Positions 31,592-43,606 of a stretch of DNA of 64,000 nucleotides are shown piece by piece. This DNA comes from Nemania diffusa. Lineage: Eukaryota; Ascomycota; Sordariomycetes; Xylariales; Xylariaceae. The stretch's first letter is position 1. Each line of letters opens with the position of its first letter. Below the pieces are notes generated by a model. It made no database searches and was not told the DNA's origin. It worked only from the letters and a program-made list of their open reading frames with translations. A program made the translations under genes and the position numbers. The DNA lies in contig JBBPUQ010000003.1 in the NCBI GenBank assembly GCA_038501195.1, positions 2,496,501 to 2,560,500 of the forward strand, in the 5' to 3' direction.

Positions 31592-34500
31592 ATGGACGAG
31601 CCCATAGCCATTATCGGCTTGGACGCGAAGTTGCCTGGAGATGGAGATACGCCAGAACACTTCTATGACTTCCTGCTCGCGGGAAGGTCAGCCCGTACAG
31701 AGGTACCTCAAGACAGATATAAGGTGGACGCATTTTGGCATCCGGATCCCGAAAGAAGGGGTACTGTAAGTTCTCGGTTTCGTCATGGTGACAGCATTAA
31801 CTATGGCTGAGTGTAAGTAGACTAGAGTCCGGCATGGCCATTTTCTCAAGGACAACATTGCGGCATTCGACGCGCCCTTCTTCTCTATTACGCCTAAGGA
31901 GGCTAGAAGCATGGATCCTCAGCAACGAGGCATGCTAGAGTGTGTCTATAGAGCGCTTGAGAATGGTTAGATGTCCTTGGCGCTACTCTATACACTCATG
32001 AACTAATTCCCCATCAGCCGGAATACCCCTTGAGACGGCAGCCGGGACACAAACCGGTGTATATGTTGGATGCTTCTCATCTGACTATCGGTCAATTATG
32101 GAGAAAGATCTAGACCAGGATCTGAAGTACGCTGCCACAGGAGTACGTGACATTGCCCTATAAAAATAGCACCGGGATACGCATTGGCAGCCTGTATTTA
32201 ATAGGAGTCTCTGTACATGCTTGATGCTCCCCCTTCGCATCAAATGAAAAGCGTCCAAGGGAAAAGTGCTGATAGAACTACAGAATGTTGTCAGCATGTT
32301 GTCAAATCGTGTTTCTTGGTTCTACGATCTTAGAGGTCCTAGCCTCACTATTGATACAGCGTGTTCAAGCAGTCTGGTGGCCATGCACCAAGCTTGCAAC
32401 AGCCTTAAATTGGGCGAGACCTCTATGGCCATCGTGGGCGGTTGTAATCTAATGCTTTCCAATGAATTTAGTATGACACTTGACAAAGGCGGAGTTCTTG
32501 GCCCGGACGGAATATGCCGTAGCTTCGATGAGAAAGGGAACGGTTATGGACGAGGAGAAGGGTTTGGTGTCGTTGGTGAGTAATTATCAAAAATTATCTC
32601 TGCTCCCCCCATTACCCCTTTTCTAGGCATATCACAGAGTAGCACGCGCTTTTTTTACGTCAGAGCCATGTATCAGAGACCTCTCATGCTCCCAGGACAC
32701 TCATATATTATGCTCGTAATGGCGATAACTAATACTTCATGGTTTAGTACTGAAAAGAGTGTCTGACTGTATACGGGATGGGGACACAATCCGAGCGGTT
32801 GTCAGGAACTCTGGTTCAAATCAAGATGGAAGATCACCGGGCATCACACAGCCGACAAAGGCCGCTCAAGTGGACCTTATAAAGCGTGTTTATTCTCAAG
32901 CTAGCCTCGATATGTCTCTAACACGTTTTTTTGAAGCCCATGGCACAGGGACCTCAGTTGGCGATCCCATCGAAGCCAGTGCTATCGGAGAAATATTTGG
33001 GTGTTTTCGGTCGCCAGAACACCCCCTTTATGTTGGCGCTCTGAAGAGTAACGTTGGCCACCTTGAAGGCGCCTCTGGCGTGGCGGCTGTAATCAAGGGG
33101 GTCTATACTCTTGAGCAAGGTGTTATCCCTGCTAATACCTGGCTTGAAAGACTTAACCCAAAGATCCAGGGCTCATGGAACCTACAATTTCCTACAAAAC
33201 CCTTGCCATGGCCACAAGCTGGATTAAGACGAATGTCAATCAATTCATTCGGTATGCCAAACATCCCTTGACAGCTATGCTGCCCCTCGGTTTGGGGGTT
33301 TCTGCCCAGATGAGCTAATGTTTAAAGGTGTCGGTGGCTCAAACGCCCACATCGTCCTTGACGATGCCTTACACTTTTTAAGAACTTACCATCTAGTTGG
33401 CCACCACCGGACAGTACTGACACCCGAAGTTCCTAACTTATTGTCGTTACCTTTGGTTAATGGTATTTTTTACTCCCTTGATGGTTTGTCATCTGCTTAC
33501 GGTGTTCACAGGTCACAATGATAACACTCATCTCGTTCACATCAATGGCAACGGAATTAATGGCAGTTCTTTACCTTATCTCAATGGAAGCAAGACCAAC
33601 GGAAATATTCCCTCAATAAATGGCGCTGGAATCAAGGAAGCGGACTACATTGAGACTGGAGGCGAAGTTATCAACGGACATCTAGCTGTCCCATGGCGTC
33701 ATCTATTCGTCTGGTCCTCGCATGATCAAGGCAAGTATAATTCCATTTCTTCAGGCTTCTTGGTTGAATGTCAACTCCATATCTTCTTCCTACTCATGAT
33801 ATGTTGTTGAGGTAGTTCCTTTTACCGATATTAAGTAATCATTACTGACTTTACTTGAAGATGGCATTCTTCGTGTACGTGACTCCCTCGCCGAGTACGT
33901 CGATAAGCGGTCGAAAACTCTCGTTTCTCTGACAGAGAAGCACCATTTAATGAGAGATTTGAATTACACATTGGCAGCGAAGAGGACACATCATGGGTGG
34001 CGGTCTTTTGTCCTCGCAGACTCCTACTCGAGTTTACAAAAAGCTCTTTCCTCAAAACCAGTAGCAACTAGAAGGATATCCGAACCTGGTCTTGCCTTTA
34101 TATTTACGGGACAGGGAGCCCAATGGGCAACTATGGGAAGAGAACTCATAATTTATTCAGTGTTTCAGCAGAGCCTCTATGAAGCCGACAGATATTTGAG
34201 CAAGATGGGCTGCACTTGGTCATTGCTCTGTAAGTAGTCCCCTTGAAACCTTGGCTGGCTTGACTAAATAGTGAATTATAAGTTGAACTCCTAAAGGGGA
34301 AGGAGCAATCACGCATTAATCATGCTGAATTTTCTCAGCCCCTATGTACCGCCCTGCAGGTCGCACTAGTGGACTTAATGTTTTCCTGGGGAATATTTCC
34401 CCATGCCATTGCTGGCCACTCGTCGGGCGAGATAGCTGCAGCTTATGCAGCTGGCTTCATTTCTCGCGAATCGGCATGGAAGATTGCTTATTATCGGGGC

Positions 34501-37500
34501 AAACTGTGTGCGAAGCTGGCTCGTATCAGTTCGGGGACAAAGACAGGAATGGCAGCTGTAGCCTTGACAACAGAGGAAACCGAATCGAGTATACACCGGG
34601 TAAATGAGATTCTAGGCGAAGGTACACTTGAAATAGCCTGTCTTAACAGCCCAGACAGTCATACTGTTAGTGGCGACCTTCAGAAAGTCGAAATACTCGT
34701 AAATATGCTCGAGTCCGAAAAAGTCTTCGCGCGACGGTTGAATGTCGAAATGGCGTATCACTCGAGACATATGAAACCCATATATGAAGAATATATTAAC
34801 GCCATCCACTATGCAGAGCCTGGTCAAAAACCTTACCCTCACGAAGCCCATTTCTTCTCTTCCACCCGGGGTACTATTGTCTCTGGGAGTGAAGTACGGA
34901 ACCCTTGCTATTGGGCTGATAACCTAGTGTCGCCGGTACGATTTAATGAAGCTGTGACGCAGCTACTCACGAAGCCATTACAAAAAGACGATCACTTGAC
35001 GTCCCAGGAGAGTTCCTCTCATAACATTACCGACATATTAGAAGTAGGACCACATAGCGCTCTCCATGGCCCACTACGAGATATTGCGAAAGCCTCAGGG
35101 AAATTTGACTCTACTAAACTTCATACAGTACTAAAAAGGCGCGAGTCTGCAGTCAACACTGCGTTAGATGCTGCTGGCTCGCTATGGGCTCGTGGGCATA
35201 ATGTTAATCTTCTCGAGGCAAACAACGCAAATCGCGATCTTGCTGCGTCATGCATGCTAACAGATCTACCTAGCTATCCTTTTAACCATAGTGCCGAGTA
35301 CTGGTTCGAAAGCCGACTTAGTCAAGCATCGCGGCAGCCGAGATATGGGCGCCACGAGCTTCTAGGAGCACCAGTACCCGACTGGAACAAGAATAACGCT
35401 ATTTGGCGTCATCGAATTTCAACCGCCGAAAGCCCTTGGCTGACGGATCATAAAGTCTTTGATGATGTTTTATATCCTGCTGTAGGTTCTTCTTATCTCC
35501 TTATATGCCGCTCTATATCTGCTAGAGGCTGATTTAAACTATTAAGGCGGGTATGCTGGTTATGGCAATAGAAGCTAGTCGCCAGGTCTCTGATCCAACG
35601 AAAAGCATAACGGGCTTCAAGTTCTCAGATGTGTCGTTTCATCAAGCATTGAAGGTGCCAAGTGAGGGCGGCGTTGAGTCACACTTTTACTTGCGTCCAT
35701 GCTCTAAGACCGACACGATACATGGCCTAGGGTGGAATGAATTCCAGTTATTCACATTAGCTGAGGACGAATGGACTGAACATTGCCGAGGCTATATATA
35801 CCCAGATTATCAAGCAAAGGCCTCACGAATGACAAACGGATTCCATGGCCCGCCACAACATGATATTCTTGATAAGGGGACTGGAAATCACGACGGCTTG
35901 AAAAAGGTATCCAAGAAGCAAGTTTACAGCGCATTTCACAGTTCTGGTAATATTTTCGGCCCTCATTTCCAAACTCTAGATGAAACCCGTTTAGGCCCAA
36001 CATCGACAACGCAATCGACAGTGAAAAACCCGGTGCGAAATATTGAAGCATCAATGCCCTATCAGTATCTCCAACCTCACATTATACATCCGGTGAGCCT
36101 CGATGGTATCATCCAAGCGAACTTGGTCCCTCTAGTATGCAATTCCTTGCATTCTCCAGAGGCGTTCGTACCGTTCTACGCCAAAGACCTTTGGATTTCT
36201 TCTAGATCGCTAGATGTTGATGATAGTTATGTGGTGTCAGCCCGAGCCGAACGCCGAGGTCCCCTCAAAGCCGAGAGCACGTTTACCGCAATAAGCCGTA
36301 ACACAGGATTGACGATAGTCAGGGGCGAGGGATTTTTTCTTAAGCCCGTCCCTGGAAGTAGGCTTCAAGCCGAAAAATCGTCAAAGCACGTTGCATTCCA
36401 TATAGAGTGGAAAGCGGACCCTACTCTAGCTGGATTGATGTCCACAGTGGAAGGCGCTGTAGATGACACCCGCCCAGCATACTCGTTACTAGCCTACGAG
36501 GCTTTATCGCTAGATTATATGCGCAGCGCTCTTGACCTAGACTTGGCGAAGGAGTTTAGCAAGATGCCTCATCACCGTCAATTGTATTTGGCCTACATGA
36601 AACATACTGTTGAAAATACAACGATAAAGCCGGTCGCGTATGATATTAAAAAGCTTCAGCGAACTCCGGAGGGAGCTTTAATCGTCGCTGTCGGAGACGC
36701 CTTGCCACAGATCCTTAAGGGGGAAATTGACCCCTTAGAAGTTTTCTTTAGTGGCAAGTTAGCCGACGACTTCTATCAAGGGGCGTTCGGTGCCGAAAGG
36801 TGCTTTGCTCAGTTGGGCAGTTATCTTGATGCCTTAACCCATAAAAGCCCGGGGATGAAATTTCTCGTATGTTATTCTATGGCACATTTTTCTCCCTCTA
36901 TTCATCATTTAGTTCTTTGCGGCTAACTTAGACATTGTAGGAAATCGGTGCAGGCACTGGGGGTACCACTAAGTCTATCATAAAAGCGCTGACTCGTAAC
37001 GAAGGGCGATACATGAGTTATTGCTTTACTGATATATCTCCGGCTTTCTTCGAAGTGGCACGAGACATTTTTCGTGATCATTCAGCGCGAATGAGCTACA
37101 AAGTCCTTAATATTGAGAAGAGTGTTGAAGATCAAGGATTTGAGCTAGGTCAATTTGATGTAATCATTGCAGCGAACGTCCTTCACGCGACACAAAACAT
37201 CGAGGTTACGTTGCGCAATACGAGACAGCTTCTTAAACCAGGGGGCAAGCTGTTATTATACGAATGCACAAACCCAACGGCGCTTAATGTCAATCTTGTT
37301 TTTGGTACACTACCTGGCTGGTGGCTTTCGCAGGAACCCCATCGAAAGTTCGGACCGCTGATGACCAAAGAGAAATGGGGTGATCACCTGCGGTCGACTG
37401 GCTTCACGGGGGTAGATGCTGTATTCCCTGACTTCCCAAACCCGGCGGATCAGTTTGGATCTATTCTTGTATCAACAGCAACTGAGATTGTTGAAGAACC

Positions 37501-40316
37501 GCCTAAATTTGCACCTGCTTTCATAATCAAGTTGGGCAGTTCACATTCCCAGCTGGCGGTAGCCGCTGAGATGCGTAGCACTCTCGCTCAAGAGGTGCCA
37601 TGCGAGGTCGTCGACCTTGATCAGATACGTGATAAGGGGTTTCAGAAGTCTACCTGTATCATGCTCGCCGATCTCGAAGCACCGGTTTTAAGAAACCCGT
37701 CCTCCGAGGTGCTTGCTTCACTCAAGTACATAATAGAACGAAGCAACAGATTGCTCTGGCTGTCAAGAGACGGCAGTACCAACCCCGACTACGAACTACT
37801 GGCAGGCTTTGCGCGCGTCCTCAGAGCCGAGCATCCAAGCTTGCAATTTATCACAATATCTTTCGACAGTGTCGATGACTTGCCAGTCCTTGTTGACAGA
37901 TCTTTGAACATCTGGCGCAAATCGTACACTAGTATAGAAAACTCTTTCCGTGTTGTCGATGGTACCATACAAATCGCAAGAGTGGTAGCGGCAAGCCCAA
38001 TCAGCAGACATGTTCAGGCACAAACTAGCAGTCTTGAGGCCACCAAAGAACAGTTTAGCAATGACCAATGGGCATTGTCTCTCCAAATAGGTTCTCTGTC
38101 TCAGCTGGACACTATTCGATTTGAGGACGACCCAGTCTTTGAAACGCCACTTAGGGATGATGAAGTCGAATTCAAAGTCATGGCTATCGGAACGAGCTTC
38201 CGTGACTTGGCCTCAGTGCTGGGTCAAATTGATGGCGACGTGATTCTTGGCTCCGAAGCTGCTGGCATCGTTACGCGAGCTGGATCGGAAGCTCCATTTA
38301 AAGCAGGCGACCGGGTTTTAGGACTCTCGTCTTCCGGAACGATGAAGACGTATGCACGATCTCATCATGCTTTCCTAGCGAGAGTCCCTGAATCGATGGG
38401 TTGGGCTGAGGCGGCCTCGATTCCCTTTGCTTACTCAGCAGCTTATGCCGTTCTCGCCGAACATGGTAACATCCAAGATGGCGATACTATTCTTGTTCAC
38501 TCTGCAGCCGGCGGGTTCGGCCAAGCTATTATACAGCTCTCTCAACGAGCCGGCGCTGAAGTTTTTGTGACGGCAGGGACCCATGAAAAACGAGATTTTC
38601 TCCATACAACGTACGGCATACCGCGCAGTCACATCTTTTCTAGCCGAGATACGTCATTCACAGAAGGTGTACACTCACTCACTCAATCTCGTGGCGTCGA
38701 TGTCGTTCTAAATTGTCTCTCGGGAGATAGCGCGATAGCGTCCTGGGAATGCGTCGCACCTTTTGGAAGGTTCGTCGAGCTAGGGTTGAAGGATGCTTCT
38801 ACTCATACGACTTTAAGCGTGCGAAATCTTGGTCGCAATATCCGGTTCGAGCAATTTGACTTCGTATATCTAGTGAACAATGATCCCGTCCGCGCCCAGC
38901 GTGTTTTCCAGAGGGCTATGAAGCAAGTCCTCGCGGATGACTATCCACGGCGCACACCAACCATAGAATACTCGCTCTCCCAAGCTCAGGATGCTTTCCG
39001 AGACATACAAAGCCGAGGGTGCATTGGTAAGGTTGTGCTCGAGCCTCACCATGAAGATATAGTATCAATCATGCCTAGTCCAAAACCTACCACTCGATTC
39101 GATGCCACCGCTTCCTTCATCATTGTAGGAGGCCTTGGTGGGCTTGGCCGGGCTATTACACGTTGGGCGGTTGCTCGAGGAGCAAGAAACCTCATATTGC
39201 TCTCAAGAAATGGCCCTATTACAGCCACCGCAAAAGCGTTCGTCGAAGAACTGGCACCGCTTTGCCAGAATGTTGCGGCTCCCGCGTGTGATGTGGCAGA
39301 TAAACAAGCGCTAGAAAGGTGCATTGCTGAGTGCTTGCTGTATATGCCAAGAATCAAAGGGTGCATACAAGCCTCTATGGTGTTGAAGGTAAGATCTTTA
39401 ATCAGACTATGTTAGTGTCCTCTAACTAATATGCGGACAGGATAACCGTTTTCTTGACATGTCCCTTGCAGAGTGGGACGATGCCCTCCGACCCAAAGTC
39501 GATGCGTCCTGGAATCTACATCATGTACTAGGACATGAGCTGGACTTCTTCTTGTTACTTTCGTCTACAATGGGCATCATCGGCAACAAGGAGCAATCTA
39601 ACTATGCAGCGGGAAATACTTTCCTAGACTCTCTAGCGCGATACCGACGATCGTTGGGTCTGCCAGGGGTGTCCTTAAATCTTCCTGCCATTGAAGACGT
39701 GGGTTTCGTAGCCGATAAGCCCGAGCTCTTAGAGAGCATGCGTGCCGCCGGTAACGGCTCCATGCCAGTCGAGGAGGTCCTCGCCGTGCTGGACTATTAC
39801 TGTGGACTGTCGCCAAATGCTCTCCCAGTCGAGAAGGCACAAGTGATTCTCCGGCCAGGGCTGCCACATGAACTTATCCCTCTAGGTATTGCACAGCCTC
39901 CCTGGATGCGAGATCCGTTATTTGGCCAGTTCGGACAACTAGAAGCTAGCGGTGCGGCCAAGAAAGGCACAGTAGTGAAAAAAGAAGCTAAAACCGCTGC
40001 ACTCATTGCAGCAGCAACCTCAATTGCTGAAGCGGAAGATATTGTTTTAGAGGCTTTACTCAACAAACTGTCTCGCGTCCTCAGCGTCGAGACCTCAGAC
40101 CTCGACCCCGACAAGCCCCTACATGCTTATGGTGTGGACTCGTTGGTAGCGGTCGACGTGCGGTCATGGCTGTTGAAAGAGCTGGGGTCTGAGGTTTCTG
40201 TCTTTGACATGACTTCGCAGGCGAGCATTTTACGCTTGGTAAAGACAGCAACAAGTAAGAACCGATTCTTACCAGATTTCAAAGGGGCCAGGCAAGATAA
40301 CGTGGTGAAATTTTGA
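31592..40316 (+). CDS. highly reducing type I polyketide synthase (KS-AT-DH-cMT-ER-KR-ACP)
   Basis: Twelve exons close in phase to give 2601 residues: 31592–31765, 31821–31965, 32018–32142, 32284–32575, 32748–33251, 33328–33462, 33512–33730, 33861–34229, 34283–35481, 35547–36866, 36941–39388 and 39441–40316. KS: Cys175 (DTACSSS), His310 (EAHGTGT), His350 (SNVGHLEG). AT: Ser701 in GHSSGE. DH: His1044 and Asp1240 (HPVSLDG). C-methyltransferase: EIGAGTGG at 1495, a good SAM site. [12 protein letters not shown] at about 2014. KR: GGLGGLG at about 2225, with SSTMG and Tyr2365. ACP: GVDSL with Ser2544. It should build a reduced, C-methylated chain from malonyl-CoA. There is no thioesterase, reductase or carnitine acyltransferase domain, so release needs a separate enzyme. 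Intron 7 has a GC donor (33731). Confidence 0.95.
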
Positions 40317-40841
40317 ACGAACTAATGATGTGATGGCATGGTGCCTATGTTGTTTCGTTTTATAAATGTGTATTTAGGCGCTGTGATTTCCTTTGTTCTT
40401 CATGATGGTGGTTGAAGCATGGGTACTGGGTACTAGAATTTTCTGAGAGGCTGCCGGATTTTATGAGATTTCATGCTCTTTAACTTACGGTTTGGTGAAC
40501 AAGCGACTTAATCTACCTAAGGCTATTTTTATTATCCGTGGATTACCTTGACCTCGTCAACTACCCCACCTATTCAGTAGTGAGGTACGGTATGACACCC
40601 CGCATGGCGGGGCAGAAGTTGCGACGTGAGTATGGATAGGTATTCTAAGTACCTGGGTCGGTAAGCTAGGACGTAGGTAGCTATAAGTTGGCTACCTAAC
40701 TAGCCCAACTCGAAACACCTCCGTACCCATCTCTCTCACCATACCTCCCTAACCTAGCTTAAGCATCGTTTCTCTCTCTATTGTGTTCACCAGAAGCCGG
40801 TCTTCTAGTGTCTGATCTCACAGCAGTATTGAGTGGACAAG
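40317..40841. other. intergenic, PKS 3' region and twinfilin promoter
   Basis: These 525 bp have no coding potential. Several TAGGTA-type words lie at about 40625–40700, between the secondary-metabolite gene and the first housekeeping gene. Confidence 0.4.
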
Positions 40842-42065
40842 ATGCAATCAGGCATATCCGGTAAGAAACAAGCCATTTTTATTATTCCAACGTCTATAGC
40901 AGACCCAGATGGATGTGTCCTTCAAATCACACGACGTAAGCAGGCTAAAAACCTTGACTGATCAACGCATGCCTCCTTGTTCTTAGCTTCTGGAGAGCTC
41001 GTCTCCCAGTTCAATGGCCTGCTCTCCGATACTTCGAGATTCGGCCTCATCGTCACCATCTCCTCGGAAGCCCTGACGCCCCTGGCTAGCCTACCCCGCT
41101 CCTCGCCCGACTTCAACGCCAACCTCAAACAACTGACGCCATACCTAAAACCCGATGAACCTCTCTACATGCTCCTGCGACGCCATGACAATGCACCGTA
41201 TCTTATCGCTGTCACGTACGTCCCCGACGCTGCCAAGGTGCGCCAGAAGATGCTCTTCGCAGCGACGCGGCTGACGCTCGTGCGCGAGCTCGGGTCCGAG
41301 CACTTCCGCGAGACCATCTTCACCACCACGGCCGACGAGCTGAGCCCCGCCGGCTTCGATAGGCACGACAAGCACACGGGCCTGGACGCGCCCTTGACCG
41401 AGGAGGAGCGGTCCCTGGGCGAGGTGAAGCGGGCCGAGGCCGAGGCGGGTGCCGGCACCGGCGTGCGTGAGATTCATCTCAGCTCCACGATGAATATGCC
41501 CGTCAAGGACGACGCTCTCAAGGCACTGACAGAGTTAGGCAGCGGTGGCGGGCGTGTCCTGGTTATGTTGGTCAGTCTGCAGCCCCTACAAGGTTTGCTG
41601 TGCTCTGCGATACAGTGAACTCGTTTCTCCATGTCTAGACCGAGACCCCTGACTCAACCCTTATAGAAAATCAACCCCCAAGATGAAGCGGTCGAACTCG
41701 TGCCCGACTCCTCCCAGCCCACATCCATCGCCGAAGCTTCACAGGCCATTTCTACCTCGGAGCCTAGATTCACCTTCTTTCGCTACCGGTCTTCCAGCAG
41801 TGGTGCTGAATCCAAGGACGTTGTCCTCTTCTTCTACACGAACCCGGCGACAGGCGGCACCAAAGCTGTCAAGAACCGCATGATCTATCCGCTACAGAAG
41901 AGGGCCGTTCTCACTATGGCCGAGAAGGAATGCAACTGTGCCGTGGAGAAGAAGTTCGAGGTTGAAGACCCCAGTGAGATTACTGAAGAGTTGGTGCTAG
42001 AAGAGCTGTCCCCCAAGGTAGAGACCAAGCCAGCCTTCAGGAGACCCAAGAGACCAGGTCGATGA
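40842..42065 (+). CDS. twf1: twinfilin (two ADF-homology domains)
   Basis: Three exons (40842–40860, 40987–41570, 41667–42065) give 333 residues, the size expected of fungal twinfilin. The start MQSGISASGELVSQF leads into a first ADF/cofilin-homology domain (about 1–140). A linker with KHTGLDAPLTEEERSLGEVKR is followed by a second ADF domain (about 175–310) and a short basic, proline-containing tail. Twinfilin binds actin monomers and caps filament barbed ends, controlling actin turnover in the cytoplasm. The middle of exon 2 (about 41220–41470) is markedly GC-rich. It marks the right boundary of the polyketide locus. Function by family is secure; no odd residues noticed. Confidence 0.9.
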
Positions 42066-42359
42066 AGAATAGCCAGCAGTCAACGAGACACACTGGCGAA
42101 TACTCTATACTTTGTGTTCTGATACGGCGAGCGAGTTACTGAAGGGATACCAGAATTATAAGGGTAGACAAAAAGAAGAAAGAAGTTCCTGCCTGTTACT
42201 GCTACTTCTTTTCTACAGTGGTACAGATGCTAAATGCTGCCAATGCGGATGCTATTTATAAACACGGTATTTGCAAAACTCGTCTGGAAATTATCACCCA
42301 ATCAGCCTCCCTATTCTCGAGTCCACCAGCGTTGCTGTTGGCACAAACTATAAGTCCTT

Positions 42360-43606
42360 CTATTCTTCGTATTTATTTCCTGTCAGCACCGACGGCCCGC
42401 TCTTCTCTAGCTTGTCTTTCAGGTATTCGTATACTGTGAACGTGACGGCCTGGCCTGGCGCAACACGCATGACTCGGGGCGTGATGCCCTTGTAGAAAGC
42501 ATGGAAGCCCTCTTGTCTAAAAACAGCCAACGCAGTTAGCAACCTAAAAACAGCAGAATGTGGGACAAGATAGGCTATAGTTAACAACAGCAGATCTTAC
42601 TTGAACATATCCCCGGCAATGAGGGTAATCCGTTTCAGCGCGCTGACGCCTGGCTCGGCAGGCGTCTTCTGCAACCTCGTCTTGATGGTGTCGATGGGCG
42701 CATTACTCAAGGGCCCCATGGCGCCACTGACGAGGCCGATGAGCGTGGTCTGCCAGCTAGGCAGGGCCGCGTTGTCGGGCTGCCTGCGCAGAAGGGCCTC
42801 CTTGAAGTACGTGTAGGCGGTGAAGTTGACGGCCTGGTTGGAACCCTGGCGCAGGGCGGTGAGGCTGACGCCGCGGTACAGGGCGCCGGCGCCCTCCTCC
42901 TTGACGACGGTGTAGAGGGCGTGGGCGGCGTTGCGGTACTTGGGTATGTCGAGCGGGTCGGCCATGCTGTGGTGCTGCGCCTGCAGGCGGATCTTGATGA
43001 CCTCCATGGGCGTGACGACGGCGACGGCCTCGGTGACGCCGGCCGCGAGCCCGGCGAGGAACGTGCTCGAGCCCGAGATGGCGCCCGTGCCCGGGTTCGC
43101 GAGCATCTGCTTGTACGCCTCGAACGACGTGAACCGGATCGCCATCTTGGGCACGATGCCCGTCAGCACGGCCCCGAGGCCCTTGTACAGCCCCAGCGGC
43201 GTCTCGCGGCGCACGATCTCGGCGCCGGTCTTGATGAAGCCGCGCTTGGGTGCGCCGGGCTGGCGCGCGCGGCGCGAGAGCTGCATGCGCACTTTTATTG
43301 TGTCTGGAGCGGCACGGGCATGGTATTAGTTACAAATCATTGGAATGCGACGATCATGTCTAGGGATAGGGGAATGTACGTACCAAGGGGGTGACACACG
43401 AGAGCCTCCATCATACCTGCGCCTCCGCCAGCTACCAGTACGGACATTCCAGTTAGCAAAGGGCACGCAACAAGGTCCGCATCTTATCCTAAACGCAACA
43501 CCACGCACTGTGGGATTTTTTTCTTCCTTATTCATAACTTACCGATCAAGTTCGTCGCCGCGGACGGCGCCGACTTGCCATCTTTACCACCAACTTTAGT
43601 CGCCAT
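42360..43606 (-). CDS. acr1: mitochondrial succinate-fumarate carrier
   Basis: Four exons (43543–43606, 43384–43431, 42601–43303, 42360–42516) close in phase to 323 residues. Three carrier repeats carry the signature Px[DE]xx[KR]: PLDTIKVRMQ, PMEVIKIRLQ and PIDTIKTRLQ. Sequence such as KRGFIKTGAEIVRRETPLGLYKGLGAVLTGIVPKMAIRF (read across exon 3) is characteristic of the Acr1/Sfc1 subfamily. The protein exchanges cytosolic succinate for matrix fumarate across the inner mitochondrial membrane and is needed for growth on acetate or ethanol in yeasts. Exon 3 is GC-rich. It converges on twinfilin, about 295 bp between stops. Confidence 0.9.
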
